44,031 nucleotides of DNA from RGIG9115 sp045649825 (GTDB lineage Bacteria > Bacillota > Clostridia > UBA1381): contig JAZRQO010000012.1 of NCBI GenBank assembly GCA_045649825.1, positions 1 to 44,031 of the forward strand, in the 5' to 3' direction. The notes below the pieces were generated by a model that saw only the letters and a list, made by a program, of their open reading frames with translations, was not told the DNA's origin and made no database searches. Below, piece after piece: positions 15,672 to 24,133 of this stretch. Within the stretch, counting starts at the first letter, position 1. Each line of letters begins with the position of its first letter. Position numbers and translations under genes: made by a program.

Positions 15672-16545
15672 ATCCCATACCTCCTAACTCATAAATGAAT
15701 ACTTCTTCTAATGTAAGGGGAATAAGGTCGCAAATTAAGGGAGAGTATTCCGAAACAATGTTTTTAATTTCCTCACTGTCACCCTTTGCAATTATCATAT
15801 GCACGCGGCCTATGCTCTCTGCGTGGAGAATATTAATCCTGCTTTTTAGATTTTCGGGGAATTCAGCCTTGAATGCAAGCTGAATTTTATGGATGTTGCC
15901 CTTAACGTCATCAAGAGCTTTTTCAAGAACAACCTCGCCCTTGTGCATAATTCCCACGTGGTCGCATACGTCCTCAAGCTCGCGAAGATTGTGGCTTGAA
16001 ACAAGCACCGTTGTTTCGTGTTCCGCCACGTCCTGCAGCACTATTTTCCACACGTTTTTTCTCATAACAGGGTCCAGACCGTCAACAGGCTCGTCAAGTA
16101 TCATAACCTTGGGGCAGGCACATATTCCCAGCCAGAATGCCACCTGCTTCTGCATACCCTTTGAAAGGCGGCGGACTTTTCTTTTAACATCTATTTTGAA
16201 AATCTCTTTAAGGCTTTCAAATCTCTCCCAGCTCCAGTTTTTATAAATCCCCGAATAGAACTTTGCAGTGTCCAGTATGGAGTAGGAGGGGAAGAAATAC
16301 AGGTCGTCACCTATGTAAATAAGCTCCTGCTTAACTTCAGGATTTTCAAAAACGGGTTTTCCGTCAATTTCAAGAACTCCGTTGTCGGGAGTGTAAATTC
16401 CTGTAAGATTTTTAATTATTGTAGTCTTGCCGGCGCCGTTCGGACCGATTAGTCCATATACGGAGCCTTTTTTAACATTCAGCGACATATTGTTTAATGC
16501 TTTGAAGCCGCTGAAGGTTTTAGTAACCTTTTCCGCTTTTATCAT
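15646..16545 (-). CDS. ABC transporter ATP-binding protein (YtrB-like)
   Basis: A 299-residue ATPase with Walker A GPNGAGKT (34-41), signature LSKGM (127-131) and Walker B ILDEP (149-153). The D-loop and the switch histidine (VSSHNLRELEDVCDHVG) are intact. The C-terminal ~80 residues are the accessory region common in ABC-2 drug/peptide exporters. The start is uncertain: ATG 16545 gives the usual N terminus but lies 15 bases from AAAGGAG, while GTG 16557 lies only 3 bases from it. It is encoded between the GntR regulator and the permease, overlapping the latter by 26 bases. Confidence 0.92.
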   Translation of the reverse strand: MIKAEKVTKTFSGFKALNNMSLNVKKGSVYGLIGPNGAGKTTIIKNLTGIYTPDNGVLEIDGKPVFENPEVKQELIYIGDDLYFFPSYSILDTAKFYSGIYKNWSWERFESLKEIFKIDVKRKVRRLSKGMQKQVAFWLGICACPKVMILDEPVDGLDPVMRKNVWKIVLQDVAEHETTVLVSSHNLRELEDVCDHVGIMHKGEVVLEKALDDVKGNIHKIQLAFKAEFPENLKSRINILHAESIGRVHMIIAKGDSEEIKNIVSEYSPLICDLIPLTLEEVFIYELGGMGYEFENIIL

Positions 16546-16595
16546 AGTTATAATCACTAACTCCTTTCATAAACTTCAGTCTGTAAGAAAATTAC

Positions 16596-16967
16596 TTAGA
16601 CTTCCTCCTTATAAATTTGTGATATAAGGCTTTGAAGTGTCTTTTCTTCAATCCCCATAAACCGAAGCTCGCGGATTTGCTGAGCCACCGCTTCCGTAAG
16701 CTCTGCCGCCCTTGGTGAGTGGGGGACTTCCTTTCGGGGACTTACGAAATTTCCTTTTGCCTTCAGGGAATAAATATATCCTTCGTTTTCAAGCTCCTTG
16801 TATGCCTTCTGAATTGTGTTGGGGTTAATGGCAAGAGCCGATGCCATTTCACGTACCGACGGTATTTTTTCGTTTTCCGAAAGTACGCCGCTGATTATAA
16901 GCTCCTTAAGCTTGTCGCATATCTGCTCATACAGCGGTCTGTGGTCGCCAAAATCAAGCTGCAGCAT
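16596..16967 (-). CDS. GntR-family regulator, YtrA subfamily
   Basis: A 123-residue repressor-type protein: a winged HTH (SVREMASALAINPNTIQKAY at about 33-52) followed by a short two-helix dimerisation tail instead of a large ligand domain, as in the YtrA subfamily. Its start is fixed by GGAGGG 6 bases upstream of the ATG at 16967; a longer frame to 17027 would run through the promoter. It heads the ABC transporter operon and probably represses it, with a palindromic site at its transcription start. The inducing signal (often cell-wall-active antibiotics in this subfamily) cannot be read from sequence. Confidence 0.9.
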   Translation of the reverse strand: MLQLDFGDHRPLYEQICDKLKELIISGVLSENEKIPSVREMASALAINPNTIQKAYKELENEGYIYSLKAKGNFVSPRKEVPHSPRAAELTEAVAQQIRELRFMGIEEKTLQSLISQIYKEEV

Positions 16968-16983
16968 TTTTATCCCTCCAATC

Positions 16984-17004
16984 TGTATTAACTGTACTAA
17001 TACA
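16984..17004 (-). promoter_or_regulatory. Probable GntR operator
   Basis: A perfect inverted repeat, TGTATTA and TAATACA, around seven bases. It lies immediately downstream of the minus-strand -10 box, where a bound repressor would block initiation of the gntR-ABC operon. Confidence 0.6.
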
Positions 17005-17005
17005 T

Positions 17006-17034
17006 ATAATACAGTATAATTTTTCATTTGTCAA
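17006..17034 (-). promoter_or_regulatory. Promoter of gntR-ABC operon
   Basis: On the minus strand, TTGACA (17034-17029) and TATTAT (17011-17006) are separated by 17 bases. Confidence 0.8.
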
Positions 17035-17100
17035 TACTTTTTCAAAAAAATTGTTAAATTAAAAATCAAGTATAACGGCAGTTAATTTTGAGTTCAAATA

Positions 17101-17129
17101 TTGACAAACATTAGCATATATTGTAATAT
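17101..17129 (+). promoter_or_regulatory. Promoter of DUF975 gene
   Basis: TTGACA (17101-17106), a 17-base spacer and TAATAT (17124-17129). It is divergent from the gntR promoter. Confidence 0.75.
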
Positions 17130-17165
17130 GTAATTAAAGACTACTAAATGAAAGAGGTGCATTTT

Positions 17166-17807
17166 ATGGACAGAGTATTTTTAAAATCACAGGCAAAGGA
17201 AATGATTAAAGGTAATATAAGGATATTATTTCTTATAGGTGTTATTGTTCTGGGAATTGAACTTTTGTCAAGCGTTGTCTTGTCATTTATACCTTTAGTT
17301 GGTGGATTTATCTACACAGTGTTTATTGAATCAGCATTCAGCTTAAGTTTAATAATGATTTATCTGAATCTTACAAAAGGCATAGAGCCTGTGGCAGGAG
17401 ATGCATTCAGCGGATTTTATGATTTTTGGAGTGCATTTAAGGTTTTGTTTCTCCAGGGATTTTTCTGTATGCTCTGGTCCCTTTTGTTTATAGTACCGGG
17501 TATTGTAAAATGGTATTCCTATTCTCAGGCGATGTATATCCTTGCGGAAAATAAAGGTATGCCCGCCCTTGAAGCAATAAGACGTTCAAAGGAAATGATG
17601 GAAGGAAGAAAAATGGATTTGTTTGTTCTTGAGCTTTCCTTTATAGGATGGGCACTCCTCACTGCATTTACTTTCGGATTTGCAGGAATATGGACTATAC
17701 CCTATATGCAGACAACATATGCAAATTTCTATAACAGCATAAAGCCTGTGCAGGCGGAACAAGAACCAAATCCGCCCGAACTGAATGAAAGCCGGGACGT
17801 TCTTTAG
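17166..17807 (+). CDS. DUF975-family integral membrane protein
   Basis: A 213-residue protein with about five or six membrane helices and the family's characteristic blocks: KWYSYSQAMYILAEN, an Ala/Arg/Lys stretch AIRRSKEMMEG, and SFIGWALL followed by IWTIPYMQTTYANFY. The function of DUF975 is not established. The ATG at 17166 follows AAAGAGGTG by 6 bases; the upstream ATG 17148 would place that site inside the gene. The C-terminal tail is hydrophilic and acidic. It is transcribed alone, divergently from the GntR/ABC operon; whether the two are functionally linked is open. Confidence 0.85.
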   Translation: MDRVFLKSQAKEMIKGNIRILFLIGVIVLGIELLSSVVLSFIPLVGGFIYTVFIESAFSLSLIMIYLNLTKGIEPVAGDAFSGFYDFWSAFKVLFLQGFFCMLWSLLFIVPGIVKWYSYSQAMYILAENKGMPALEAIRRSKEMMEGRKMDLFVLELSFIGWALLTAFTFGFAGIWTIPYMQTTYANFYNSIKPVQAEQEPNPPELNESRDVL

Positions 17808-17845
17808 TAAAAATGCGGAATTTTAAAAAAATATCCGTTTACCTA

Positions 17846-17874
17846 TTGATTTTTTCGGAAAAAGGGTATATAAT
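17846..17874 (+). promoter_or_regulatory. Promoter of greA
   Basis: TTGATT (17846-17851), a 17-base spacer and TATAAT (17869-17874). Confidence 0.8.
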
Positions 17875-17905
17875 ACCTATTTAGTAAAGAAAAGGAGTTT
17901 TCAGA

Positions 17906-18385
17906 ATGAATACAGAAAAGGTTTATGAATTTACTAAACAGGGACTTGAAGAAGCAAAAGAAAAGCTTGAAATATTAAAGGTTAAAACAAGAAAAGAAGT
18001 AACGGAAAAAATCAAAGAAGCACGTTCTTTCGGTGACCTTTCGGAAAATGCTGAGTATGACGAAGCAAGAAACGAGCAGGCTGAGGTAGAAGCTGAAATC
18101 AGCCGTCTTGAAGAGATGATAAAGTTCGCTAAGGTTGTGGATGAGGATAAATCAAAATCCGACGCAATCACACCGGGTACAAAGGTTACTGTTTACGACG
18201 TAGAAATGGAAGAAGAACTTACATTTACGCTTGTAGGCTCAATGGAAGCAGACCTTGAAAAAGGCAAGCTCTCTTATGAATCACCCATCGGTGCGGCACT
18301 TCTCAACAAAAAAGCAGGCGACGAAGTAGAAGTAAAAGCCCTTGACGGTGTAGAAGTATTCAAGATTTTAAAAATCGAGAAATAA
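17906..18385 (+). CDS. greA: Transcription elongation factor GreA
   Basis: A 159-residue protein, the usual GreA length. The N-terminal coiled coil that enters the RNA polymerase secondary channel carries the acidic tip within DLSENAEYDEARNEQ (about 45-60), which stimulates cleavage of backtracked RNA. The C-terminal FKBP-like domain contains YESPIGAALLNKKAGDEV. ATG 17906 follows AAGGAG. It has its own promoter and terminator, so it is a single-gene unit. Confidence 0.97.
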   Translation: MNTEKVYEFTKQGLEEAKEKLEILKVKTRKEVTEKIKEARSFGDLSENAEYDEARNEQAEVEAEISRLEEMIKFAKVVDEDKSKSDAITPGTKVTVYDVEMEEELTFTLVGSMEADLEKGKLSYESPIGAALLNKKAGDEVEVKALDGVEVFKILKIEK

Positions 18386-18386
18386 T

Positions 18387-18415
18387 AAAAAAAACTGACT
18401 GCGGTCAGTTTTTTT
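18387..18415 (+). terminator. greA terminator
   Basis: A-rich AACTGAC (to 18399), loop TGCG, and GTCAGTT (18404-18410) running into seven T. Confidence 0.9.
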
Positions 18416-18451
18416 GTTAAAAGAGCAATATATAAATTTGAGGAGATACCT

Positions 18452-19717
18452 ATGAAAAAGTTTACAGTAATACTATCTGCAATAATTCTTATTGAGTCTG
18501 TTTTTGCCATTGCGGCAAATGCTGCAAAAATCGGAAACACGTCAATTTCTTCGGCAGGAGCCTGCGTTATGGACTACGAAACAGGGGAGATTTTGTATCA
18601 TCATAACGGAAATGTTCCAAGAGTTCCTGCAAGTATGACAAAGATAATGAACTTGTACTGCGTGTATGAAGCACTCCAAAACGGTGAAATCACTCTTAAT
18701 ACAACAGTTCCCATAAGCAAAAGCGTATATAATAAATCAAGAAACTCCCTTTATCAGAGCGTTCTGCCCCTTAACTATAACGAAACCTATACAGTGGATG
18801 AAATGATAGGCGTTGTTATAACATACTCCGCAAGCGGTGCGGCTGTGGCTCTTGCGGAGCTTGTAGGCGGCGGAAGTGAAGCGGCGTTTGTAGAGCGAAT
18901 GAACAATACGGCTAAAAGAATGGGCATAGATGCATATTATTACGATAGCTGCGGTATAGCAAACAATCAGGTATCACCGATTGCCATGGCAACTCTTGCA
19001 AGAAATATAATTAAGGATTACCCCGATATTTTAACCCGAAGCGCAAAGAAATCCGTTTATTTCCACGGCAGGACCTGCCGAACTACCAATCACCTTCTCG
19101 ATACCTATTATTATAAGGGTGCAGACGGATTAAAAACAGGAACAACCTCAGCCTCAGGCTATTGCTTCTGCGGAACAGCAGTCCGTAACGGAAGACGTAT
19201 GATTTCAGTTACAATGAGTTCAGCTTCCACAGGTCAGAGATTTATCGATACTGCAAGGCTTCTTGACTATGGCTTTATGGCGGCACGTGACAGATTTGAA
19301 ACGGTGTATTTTACTAATATGCGGACTTTTATAAACAACTTTGAGGTTCCAACCTTTGTTTGTGAGCCGTATACGTTGGTTGTGGCAGATGACCTTTCGG
19401 CTTACGGCTTTGACTGCAAGTGGAGCGAGGAAGAGAGAACTCTTTATCTTGAGTATAACGAAAATAAAGAATATGCTCCTGCTCCAATAGATTATTATCG
19501 CAATAAAAACGGAGTAAAAGCTTTTGAAATAATAAAGGACCACGATATAAAGGTTGCAGTTGTTAAAAATGGAGATAAGGCGTTTCTTCAAAATGTATAT
19601 GTGGTTCCCGGCTATACCTTTATTTCCGCAGATGAAATAGGCAAGCAGTACAGCTATGTATGGGATGCATCACAGAGCTTGGGAAGTATAGTAACAGACG
19701 GGGGTGTTCCCAACTGA
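18452..19717 (+). CDS. D-alanyl-D-alanine carboxypeptidase (peptidase S11, DacF-like)
   Basis: A 421-residue exported penicillin-binding protein with a signal peptide to about residue 25. It shows the SxxK motif SMTK (Ser61-Lys64) and the KTG motif (228-230). The middle motif reads Ser126-Ala-Ser128 where the family normally has SxN, so the catalytic Asn appears replaced. After the catalytic domain (to about 275) comes a wall-type beta domain that contains the short motif DLSAYGFDCKW, seen in Clostridial copper-amine-oxidase-like modules. It trims the terminal D-Ala of peptidoglycan stem peptides. ATG 18452 follows GAGGAG. Its stop overlaps the next gene's proposed start. Confidence 0.9.
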   Translation: MKKFTVILSAIILIESVFAIAANAAKIGNTSISSAGACVMDYETGEILYHHNGNVPRVPASMTKIMNLYCVYEALQNGEITLNTTVPISKSVYNKSRNSLYQSVLPLNYNETYTVDEMIGVVITYSASGAAVALAELVGGGSEAAFVERMNNTAKRMGIDAYYYDSCGIANNQVSPIAMATLARNIIKDYPDILTRSAKKSVYFHGRTCRTTNHLLDTYYYKGADGLKTGTTSASGYCFCGTAVRNGRRMISVTMSSASTGQRFIDTARLLDYGFMAARDRFETVYFTNMRTFINNFEVPTFVCEPYTLVVADDLSAYGFDCKWSEEERTLYLEYNENKEYAPAPIDYYRNKNGVKAFEIIKDHDIKVAVVKNGDKAFLQNVYVVPGYTFISADEIGKQYSYVWDASQSLGSIVTDGGVPN

Positions 19718-20820
19718 GAAGAACAGGCTTTTTAGGGGCATTGCTTCTGAGCTTAATATGCTCCACAGGAGTTCAAGCTGCCACGGTTTCTGAGCTTATG
19801 TATTCAGCTACAGAGCCTATCGGGAAATGTCTTTACGTTTATGGTGGCGGCTGGAACGAAGAAGATACGGCGGCAGGGATTGAAGCACTGAGCTACGGAA
19901 TAAGCCCTACGTGGACAGAGTTCTATAATAATAACAGCTCTTTATATAACTATAAAACAACAAGGTATCAGATACATAACGGTCTTGACTGCACAGGCTA
20001 TGTGGGTTGGTGTATGTATCAGCTTTTTGGGGATAAATACAGTGAAAACGGCTATGTGTTCCCATCCGAAAAAATGGCGGATGGATACAACAGGCTTTTC
20101 GGCGCGGAAATTACACCCCGTGGCAAGGTTAAAAAGTTTACCTGTGGAGATATAATGACTAAGGCAGGGCATGTGTATATAGTTCTCGGAAGCTGCCCTG
20201 ACGGGAGCGTTGTGTTTATGCATGCATCACCGCCTTGCGTGTCCCTCTGCGGAACATACACGCCTGATGGCAGAAAAAGCAGTATGGCAGTAGCATTAGC
20301 AACGGAGTATATGAAAAAATACTTTCCTGAATGTTATACGAAATATCCTAACTGTTCAAGGAATACCTCTTACCTTACAGACTACAGCAGTGTTTCATTG
20401 CCTCAGAGTATTCTTCCCGACCCCGACGGCTACAGAAATATGGATGCAGCCGCAATACTAAACGATATGTTTGAAGAAGTAAAGCTTTTAGTTGACGGCA
20501 AAAGGGTAATGACTGATGACATCTATATTATAGAAGGAAGTACATATGTTCCCCTGAGAGCAGTTTCGGAAGCCTTGGGGGCGAGGGTGCAATGGGAGCC
20601 TGAAACACAAAATGTTATAATTTCTCGGAACAAAACACGGATAACCGTCCGTGCAGGCTCATCCGACGTCCGTGTGAACGAAAAAGAGTGTAAACTCCCG
20701 GGAGATGTTTTTATAAGCCATGACAGAACTTATATTCCCGTACGATTTATAGCAGAAAATCTCGGTGGTAAGGTTTTCTGGGAGGGTAAATGGAAAAAGG
20801 TATTAATTGTCGGTAATTAA
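19714..20820 (+). CDS. Secreted NlpC/P60-like cysteine hydrolase with copper-amine-oxidase-like module
   Basis: About 368 residues. The N terminus LRRTGFLGALLLSLICS reads as a signal peptide. The catalytic part shows Cys93 in LDCTGYVGW, His153 in AGHVYIVLG and His170 in FMHASPP, the spacing expected of an NlpC/P60-like triad. The C-terminal ~110 residues form a copper-amine-oxidase N-terminal-like module (YVPLRAVSEALGA, YIPVRFIAENLGG), common in Clostridial wall proteins. The best start is a rare CTG at 19714, overlapping the previous TGA, with GGGGGTG 9 bases upstream. ATG 19660 lies inside the previous gene without a ribosome site. It probably cleaves peptidoglycan peptides together with the upstream carboxypeptidase. 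Confidence 0.75.
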   Translation: MRRTGFLGALLLSLICSTGVQAATVSELMYSATEPIGKCLYVYGGGWNEEDTAAGIEALSYGISPTWTEFYNNNSSLYNYKTTRYQIHNGLDCTGYVGWCMYQLFGDKYSENGYVFPSEKMADGYNRLFGAEITPRGKVKKFTCGDIMTKAGHVYIVLGSCPDGSVVFMHASPPCVSLCGTYTPDGRKSSMAVALATEYMKKYFPECYTKYPNCSRNTSYLTDYSSVSLPQSILPDPDGYRNMDAAAILNDMFEEVKLLVDGKRVMTDDIYIIEGSTYVPLRAVSEALGARVQWEPETQNVIISRNKTRITVRAGSSDVRVNEKECKLPGDVFISHDRTYIPVRFIAENLGGKVFWEGKWKKVLIVGN

Positions 20821-20850
20821 AATGTAAAAAAGAAAGTTATACCAAAACTA

Positions 20851-20879
20851 TTGAATTTTGTAAAATAATGTGCTATCAT
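20851..20879 (+). promoter_or_regulatory. Promoter of galM-acp unit
   Basis: TTGAAT (20851-20856), a 17-base spacer and TATCAT (20874-20879). Confidence 0.7.
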
Positions 20880-20919
20880 ACTTATTGTAATATATTGCAT
20901 TAAAGGAGAGAGATGACAA

Positions 20920-21966
20920 TTGGCAATGACATCAAAGCTTTTTGGGACCTGTAACGGAGCTTGTATAACCGAGTTTGTTATGGAAAACGAAAACGGTATG
21001 TGTGTCAGCGTTCTTGACCGTGGCGGTATAATCCGAAGTATAACCGTACCTGATAAAAACGGTAATCCCACAGATGTTGCGCTGGCTCTCGGAGCTCCTG
21101 ATGATTACGAAGAAAATCATGGATATATCGGCTCTGCTATAGGCAGGTATGCAAACCGACTTCAGCGAGGCGAGCTTGAAATCGGCGGAAAGTCATACAA
21201 AGTAGGTATAAATGACGGTAACAATTCTCTCCACGGAGGGGTTACGGGTTTTGATAAAAAAACGTGGAAGGTTGAGCCTTCCGGCACGGATAGCGAGCCT
21301 GAACTTATTTTAAAGCTTCATTCCCCTGACGGAGAAGAAGGATTCCCCGGTAATTTGGACGTTGAAATGCACTATAAGCTAACAGCGGACAACAGCCTGG
21401 TTATATCATATCTTGCAGTCTCCGATAAGGACACTGTTATAAATCTGACTAATCACAGCTACTTTAACCTGGCAGGCCATAAAAGCGGTGTGATTGACAG
21501 TCAGAGGCTTAAGCTCAACTGCAGCTTTTATACACCGAACACAGACGAATGTATGCCCTACGGCGAAATACATAGTGTGGAGGGAACACCCTTTGATTTC
21601 AGAAAAGGACAAGCTTTCGGTGAAGCCTTTGAAAGTGAGCATCCTCAGATAACACTTTTTGGAGGTGTGGACCATAACTTCATAATAGACGGAGCAGGCT
21701 ACAGATGCTTTGCAGTTGCAGAATGTGACGAAACAGGCATTTGTATGGAATGTATGACAGATAAACCCGGTGTACAGCTTTACACGGGCAACTGTCTTGA
21801 CTTCCCCAAGGGTAAGGACGGAGGGGTATACAGTACTCACTGCGGCTTCTGCCTTGAAACACAGTTTTATCCCAATCCCGTGAAATATTCACATTTCCCC
21901 AGCCCTGTGCTGAAAGCGGGAGAAAAATATAGTTTTACTACGGCATATAAATTTTACATTAAATAG
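20920..21966 (+). CDS. galM: Aldose 1-epimerase (galactose mutarotase)
   Basis: A 348-residue cytoplasmic enzyme that interconverts alpha and beta anomers of galactose or glucose, feeding the Leloir pathway. Family landmarks are clear: GGIIRSITVPDKNG near the N terminus, the substrate-binding Asn-Arg in GRYANRL, the catalytic His in NLTNHSYFNLAG and the catalytic Glu in CLETQFYPN. TTG 20920 is favoured over ATG 20926 because it lies 11 rather than 17 bases from AAAGGAG. No other galactose genes are adjacent; an acyl carrier protein gene follows after 10 bases. Confidence 0.93.
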   Translation: MAMTSKLFGTCNGACITEFVMENENGMCVSVLDRGGIIRSITVPDKNGNPTDVALALGAPDDYEENHGYIGSAIGRYANRLQRGELEIGGKSYKVGINDGNNSLHGGVTGFDKKTWKVEPSGTDSEPELILKLHSPDGEEGFPGNLDVEMHYKLTADNSLVISYLAVSDKDTVINLTNHSYFNLAGHKSGVIDSQRLKLNCSFYTPNTDECMPYGEIHSVEGTPFDFRKGQAFGEAFESEHPQITLFGGVDHNFIIDGAGYRCFAVAECDETGICMECMTDKPGVQLYTGNCLDFPKGKDGGVYSTHCGFCLETQFYPNPVKYSHFPSPVLKAGEKYSFTTAYKFYIK

Positions 21967-21976
21967 GAGTGGAATT

Positions 21977-22195
21977 ATGATTTTTGAACAAGTGGTTGAT
22001 ATTATAACAGATTATTCGGATATTACTCCGGATGAAATTAAGACAGACAGTACATTTGAAGACCTTGAGCTGGATTCAGTAGACCTTTTAGACCTTGCAA
22101 TGGCGATTGAAGATGAATTTGGCGTAGCTGTTGAAATCAACGACGGACTTAAAACCGTGGGCGATGTAGTAGAATACATAGAAGAAAATATGTAA
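21977..22195 (+). CDS. Acyl carrier protein
   Basis: A 72-residue acidic helical protein with the phosphopantetheine attachment Ser34 in ELDSVDLLDLAMAIE. It carries acyl chains as thioesters after modification by a holo-ACP synthase. AGGAG precedes the ATG. It is encoded 10 bases after galM, not in a fatty-acid synthesis cluster, so it might be the main AcpP or a dedicated carrier; the sequence does not decide. Confidence 0.93.
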   Translation: MIFEQVVDIITDYSDITPDEIKTDSTFEDLELDSVDLLDLAMAIEDEFGVAVEINDGLKTVGDVVEYIEENM

Positions 22196-22204
22196 ACAAT
22201 ATAC

Positions 22205-22254
22205 AGGGCTGTTGCACGGTATCGGCGTATATGCCGAAGTAGCACAGCCCTTTT
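22205..22254 (+). terminator. Probable terminator after the ACP gene
   Basis: GGGCTG (22206-22211) and GC pair with GCACAGCCC (22242-22250) with one bulge. An inner CGGC/GCCG hairpin is present, and only four T follow, so termination may be partial. Confidence 0.6.
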
Positions 22255-22261
22255 GATTAAT

Positions 22262-22279
22262 TCTGCTAATTTTAGCAGA
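22262..22279 (+). repeat. Palindrome directly before dxs ribosome site
   Basis: TCTGCTAA / TTAGCAGA arms around TT end 5 bases before GGAG. It could be a small mRNA hairpin or an operator; no regulator is apparent. Confidence 0.5.
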
Positions 22280-22293
22280 GAATGGAGATAGTA

Positions 22294-24126
22294 ATGACTT
22301 TACTGGAACAGGTTTCATCATCCGGTGATATAAAAAAGCTGACTTCTGAACAGCGAAAAAAGCTTTGCAGGGAAATAAGAGAATTTCTTGTTCATTCCGT
22401 TTCAAAAACAGGTGGTCATCTTGCATCAAATCTCGGTGTTGTAGAGCTTACGGTTGCTCTTCACACGGTGTTTGACATTCCCGGAGATAAATTCGTTTGG
22501 GATGTGGGGCATCAGTCCTATGTAAACAAGCTTCTTACAGGCAGAATGGCGGATTTTGAGAACCTTCGGAAGCTCGGCGGAATAAGCGGGTTCCCCAAAC
22601 GAGCAGAATCCCCTGCCGACGTGTTTGACACAGGTCACAGTTCAACCTCAATTTCTGCAGCTCTTGGTCTTGCCAGAGCGAGAGACCTTGAACGTGACGG
22701 ATATTGTGTGGGAGCAATTTTCGGTGACGGAGCGCTTACAGGCGGGATGATGTATGAGGCGATGAACGATGCCGGAAGGTACAAAAAGCCTCTTATACTT
22801 ATTCTTAACGACAATAATATGTCCATTTCAAAAAATGTTGGCTCAATTTCAAAATATCTCCGTGCCCTCAGAATAAAGCCGGGATATTCAACTCTTAAGC
22901 GAAGAGCAACATTGTTTCTCGGTAAAATTCCCATTATCGGAAATCCTCTTTATAATCTGATGTCGTGGTTAAAGAGCAAAATCCAGGGGATTATACTGAG
23001 GCCCACCATATTTGAAAACTTCGGCTTTGAATATTTCGGACCTGTAGATGGTCACGATACAGAAAGCCTTATAAATGTTCTAAGTCTTGCAAAGTCAAAG
23101 CAAAAGCCCGTTTTTATTCATATCCGAACAAAAAAAGGAAAAGGATATGCTCCTGCAGAACACCGTCCCGATACCTTTCACGGAATAGGCCCGTTCTGTG
23201 CCGAAACAGGTAAGACAGAAACAGCCGAACGTGATTATTCTGCGGCGTTTGGCGGTGCATTGTTTGATGTGGCTGCAGAGAATGATAAGGTTGTTGGAAT
23301 AACCGCAGCTATGCCCGTAAGTACAGGGATGGAGATTTTCTCAAAGTATTTTAAAGACAGATTTTTTGACGTAGGCATTGCAGAGCAGCACGGCGTAACA
23401 ATGGCGGCAGGCTTTGCGGCAGGCGGATATATTCCCGTGTTCCCTGTGTATTCTTCGTTTTTGCAAAGAGCCTACGACCAGATACTTCACGATGTTTGCC
23501 TCCAGAAGCTGCACGTTGTTTTTGGTGTTGACAGAGCAGGAGTGGTTGGTGCAGACGGTGAAACTCATCAGGGCATATACGATATAGCCTTTATGAACTC
23601 AATGCCCCATATGACAGTTCTTTCCCCCTCTAATTATGAGGAGCTTGAACAGATGGTAGGCTATGCCGTAAATGATGTAACAGGACCCGTTGCCATAAGG
23701 TATCCCAGAGGCTCTGAGCAGTTTGAAGGCGGCAGCTTTACACCGCATAAGGCAAACGTTATTGCCGACGGAGATGAAATCACCGTTTATGCAACGGGAC
23801 GAATGATGAATACGGCGGCAGAAGTACGTAATATTTTAGGTGACGGCGTGCGTATAGTTGAAATCACTACTATAAAGCCCCTTGATACACAAACCGTTCT
23901 TGAAACGGCCCTACCCATAACCTGTGTTATAGAAGACGGTGTTGCAAAGGGCGGCCTGGGCGAGGTAATCGGTGCATTGTTTGCCGAAAACGGAATAAAT
24001 ACAAAGTTCCGGATTTTTGCCTATCCCGATGAGCCTGTTGTTCAGGGCAGCGTTTGTGAGCTTGACAAAAAGTACGGAGTTGACTCAAAAACCGTTGCGG
24101 ATATACTTTCGGAAATGAAAGGATGA
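22294..24126 (+). CDS. dxs: 1-deoxy-D-xylulose-5-phosphate synthase
   Basis: A 610-residue, thiamine-diphosphate-dependent enzyme joining pyruvate and glyceraldehyde 3-phosphate, the first step of the MEP isoprenoid pathway. The N terminus has KTGGHLASNLGVVELTVAL and DVGHQSY; the cofactor motif is GDGALTGG with the NDNNMSIS loop. The transketolase centre has VGIAEQHG, and DRAGVVGADGETHQGIYD is diagnostic for Dxs. ATG 22294 is 6 bases from GGAG; an in-frame ATG at 22282 overlaps that site. It heads a dxs-tlyA-ispE operon, pairing two MEP enzymes with an rRNA methyltransferase. Confidence 0.97.
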   Translation: MTLLEQVSSSGDIKKLTSEQRKKLCREIREFLVHSVSKTGGHLASNLGVVELTVALHTVFDIPGDKFVWDVGHQSYVNKLLTGRMADFENLRKLGGISGFPKRAESPADVFDTGHSSTSISAALGLARARDLERDGYCVGAIFGDGALTGGMMYEAMNDAGRYKKPLILILNDNNMSISKNVGSISKYLRALRIKPGYSTLKRRATLFLGKIPIIGNPLYNLMSWLKSKIQGIILRPTIFENFGFEYFGPVDGHDTESLINVLSLAKSKQKPVFIHIRTKKGKGYAPAEHRPDTFHGIGPFCAETGKTETAERDYSAAFGGALFDVAAENDKVVGITAAMPVSTGMEIFSKYFKDRFFDVGIAEQHGVTMAAGFAAGGYIPVFPVYSSFLQRAYDQILHDVCLQKLHVVFGVDRAGVVGADGETHQGIYDIAFMNSMPHMTVLSPSNYEELEQMVGYAVNDVTGPVAIRYPRGSEQFEGGSFTPHKANVIADGDEITVYATGRMMNTAAEVRNILGDGVRIVEITTIKPLDTQTVLETALPITCVIEDGVAKGGLGEVIGALFAENGINTKFRIFAYPDEPVVQGSVCELDKKYGVDSKTVADILSEMKG

Positions 24127-24133
24127 ATATTAT

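Noticed and set aside
20913..20954. 13-codon ORF starting at ATG 20913 before galM
   Set aside because: Only 4 bases from the ribosome site and in another frame; most likely a chance ATG next to the TTG start of galM.
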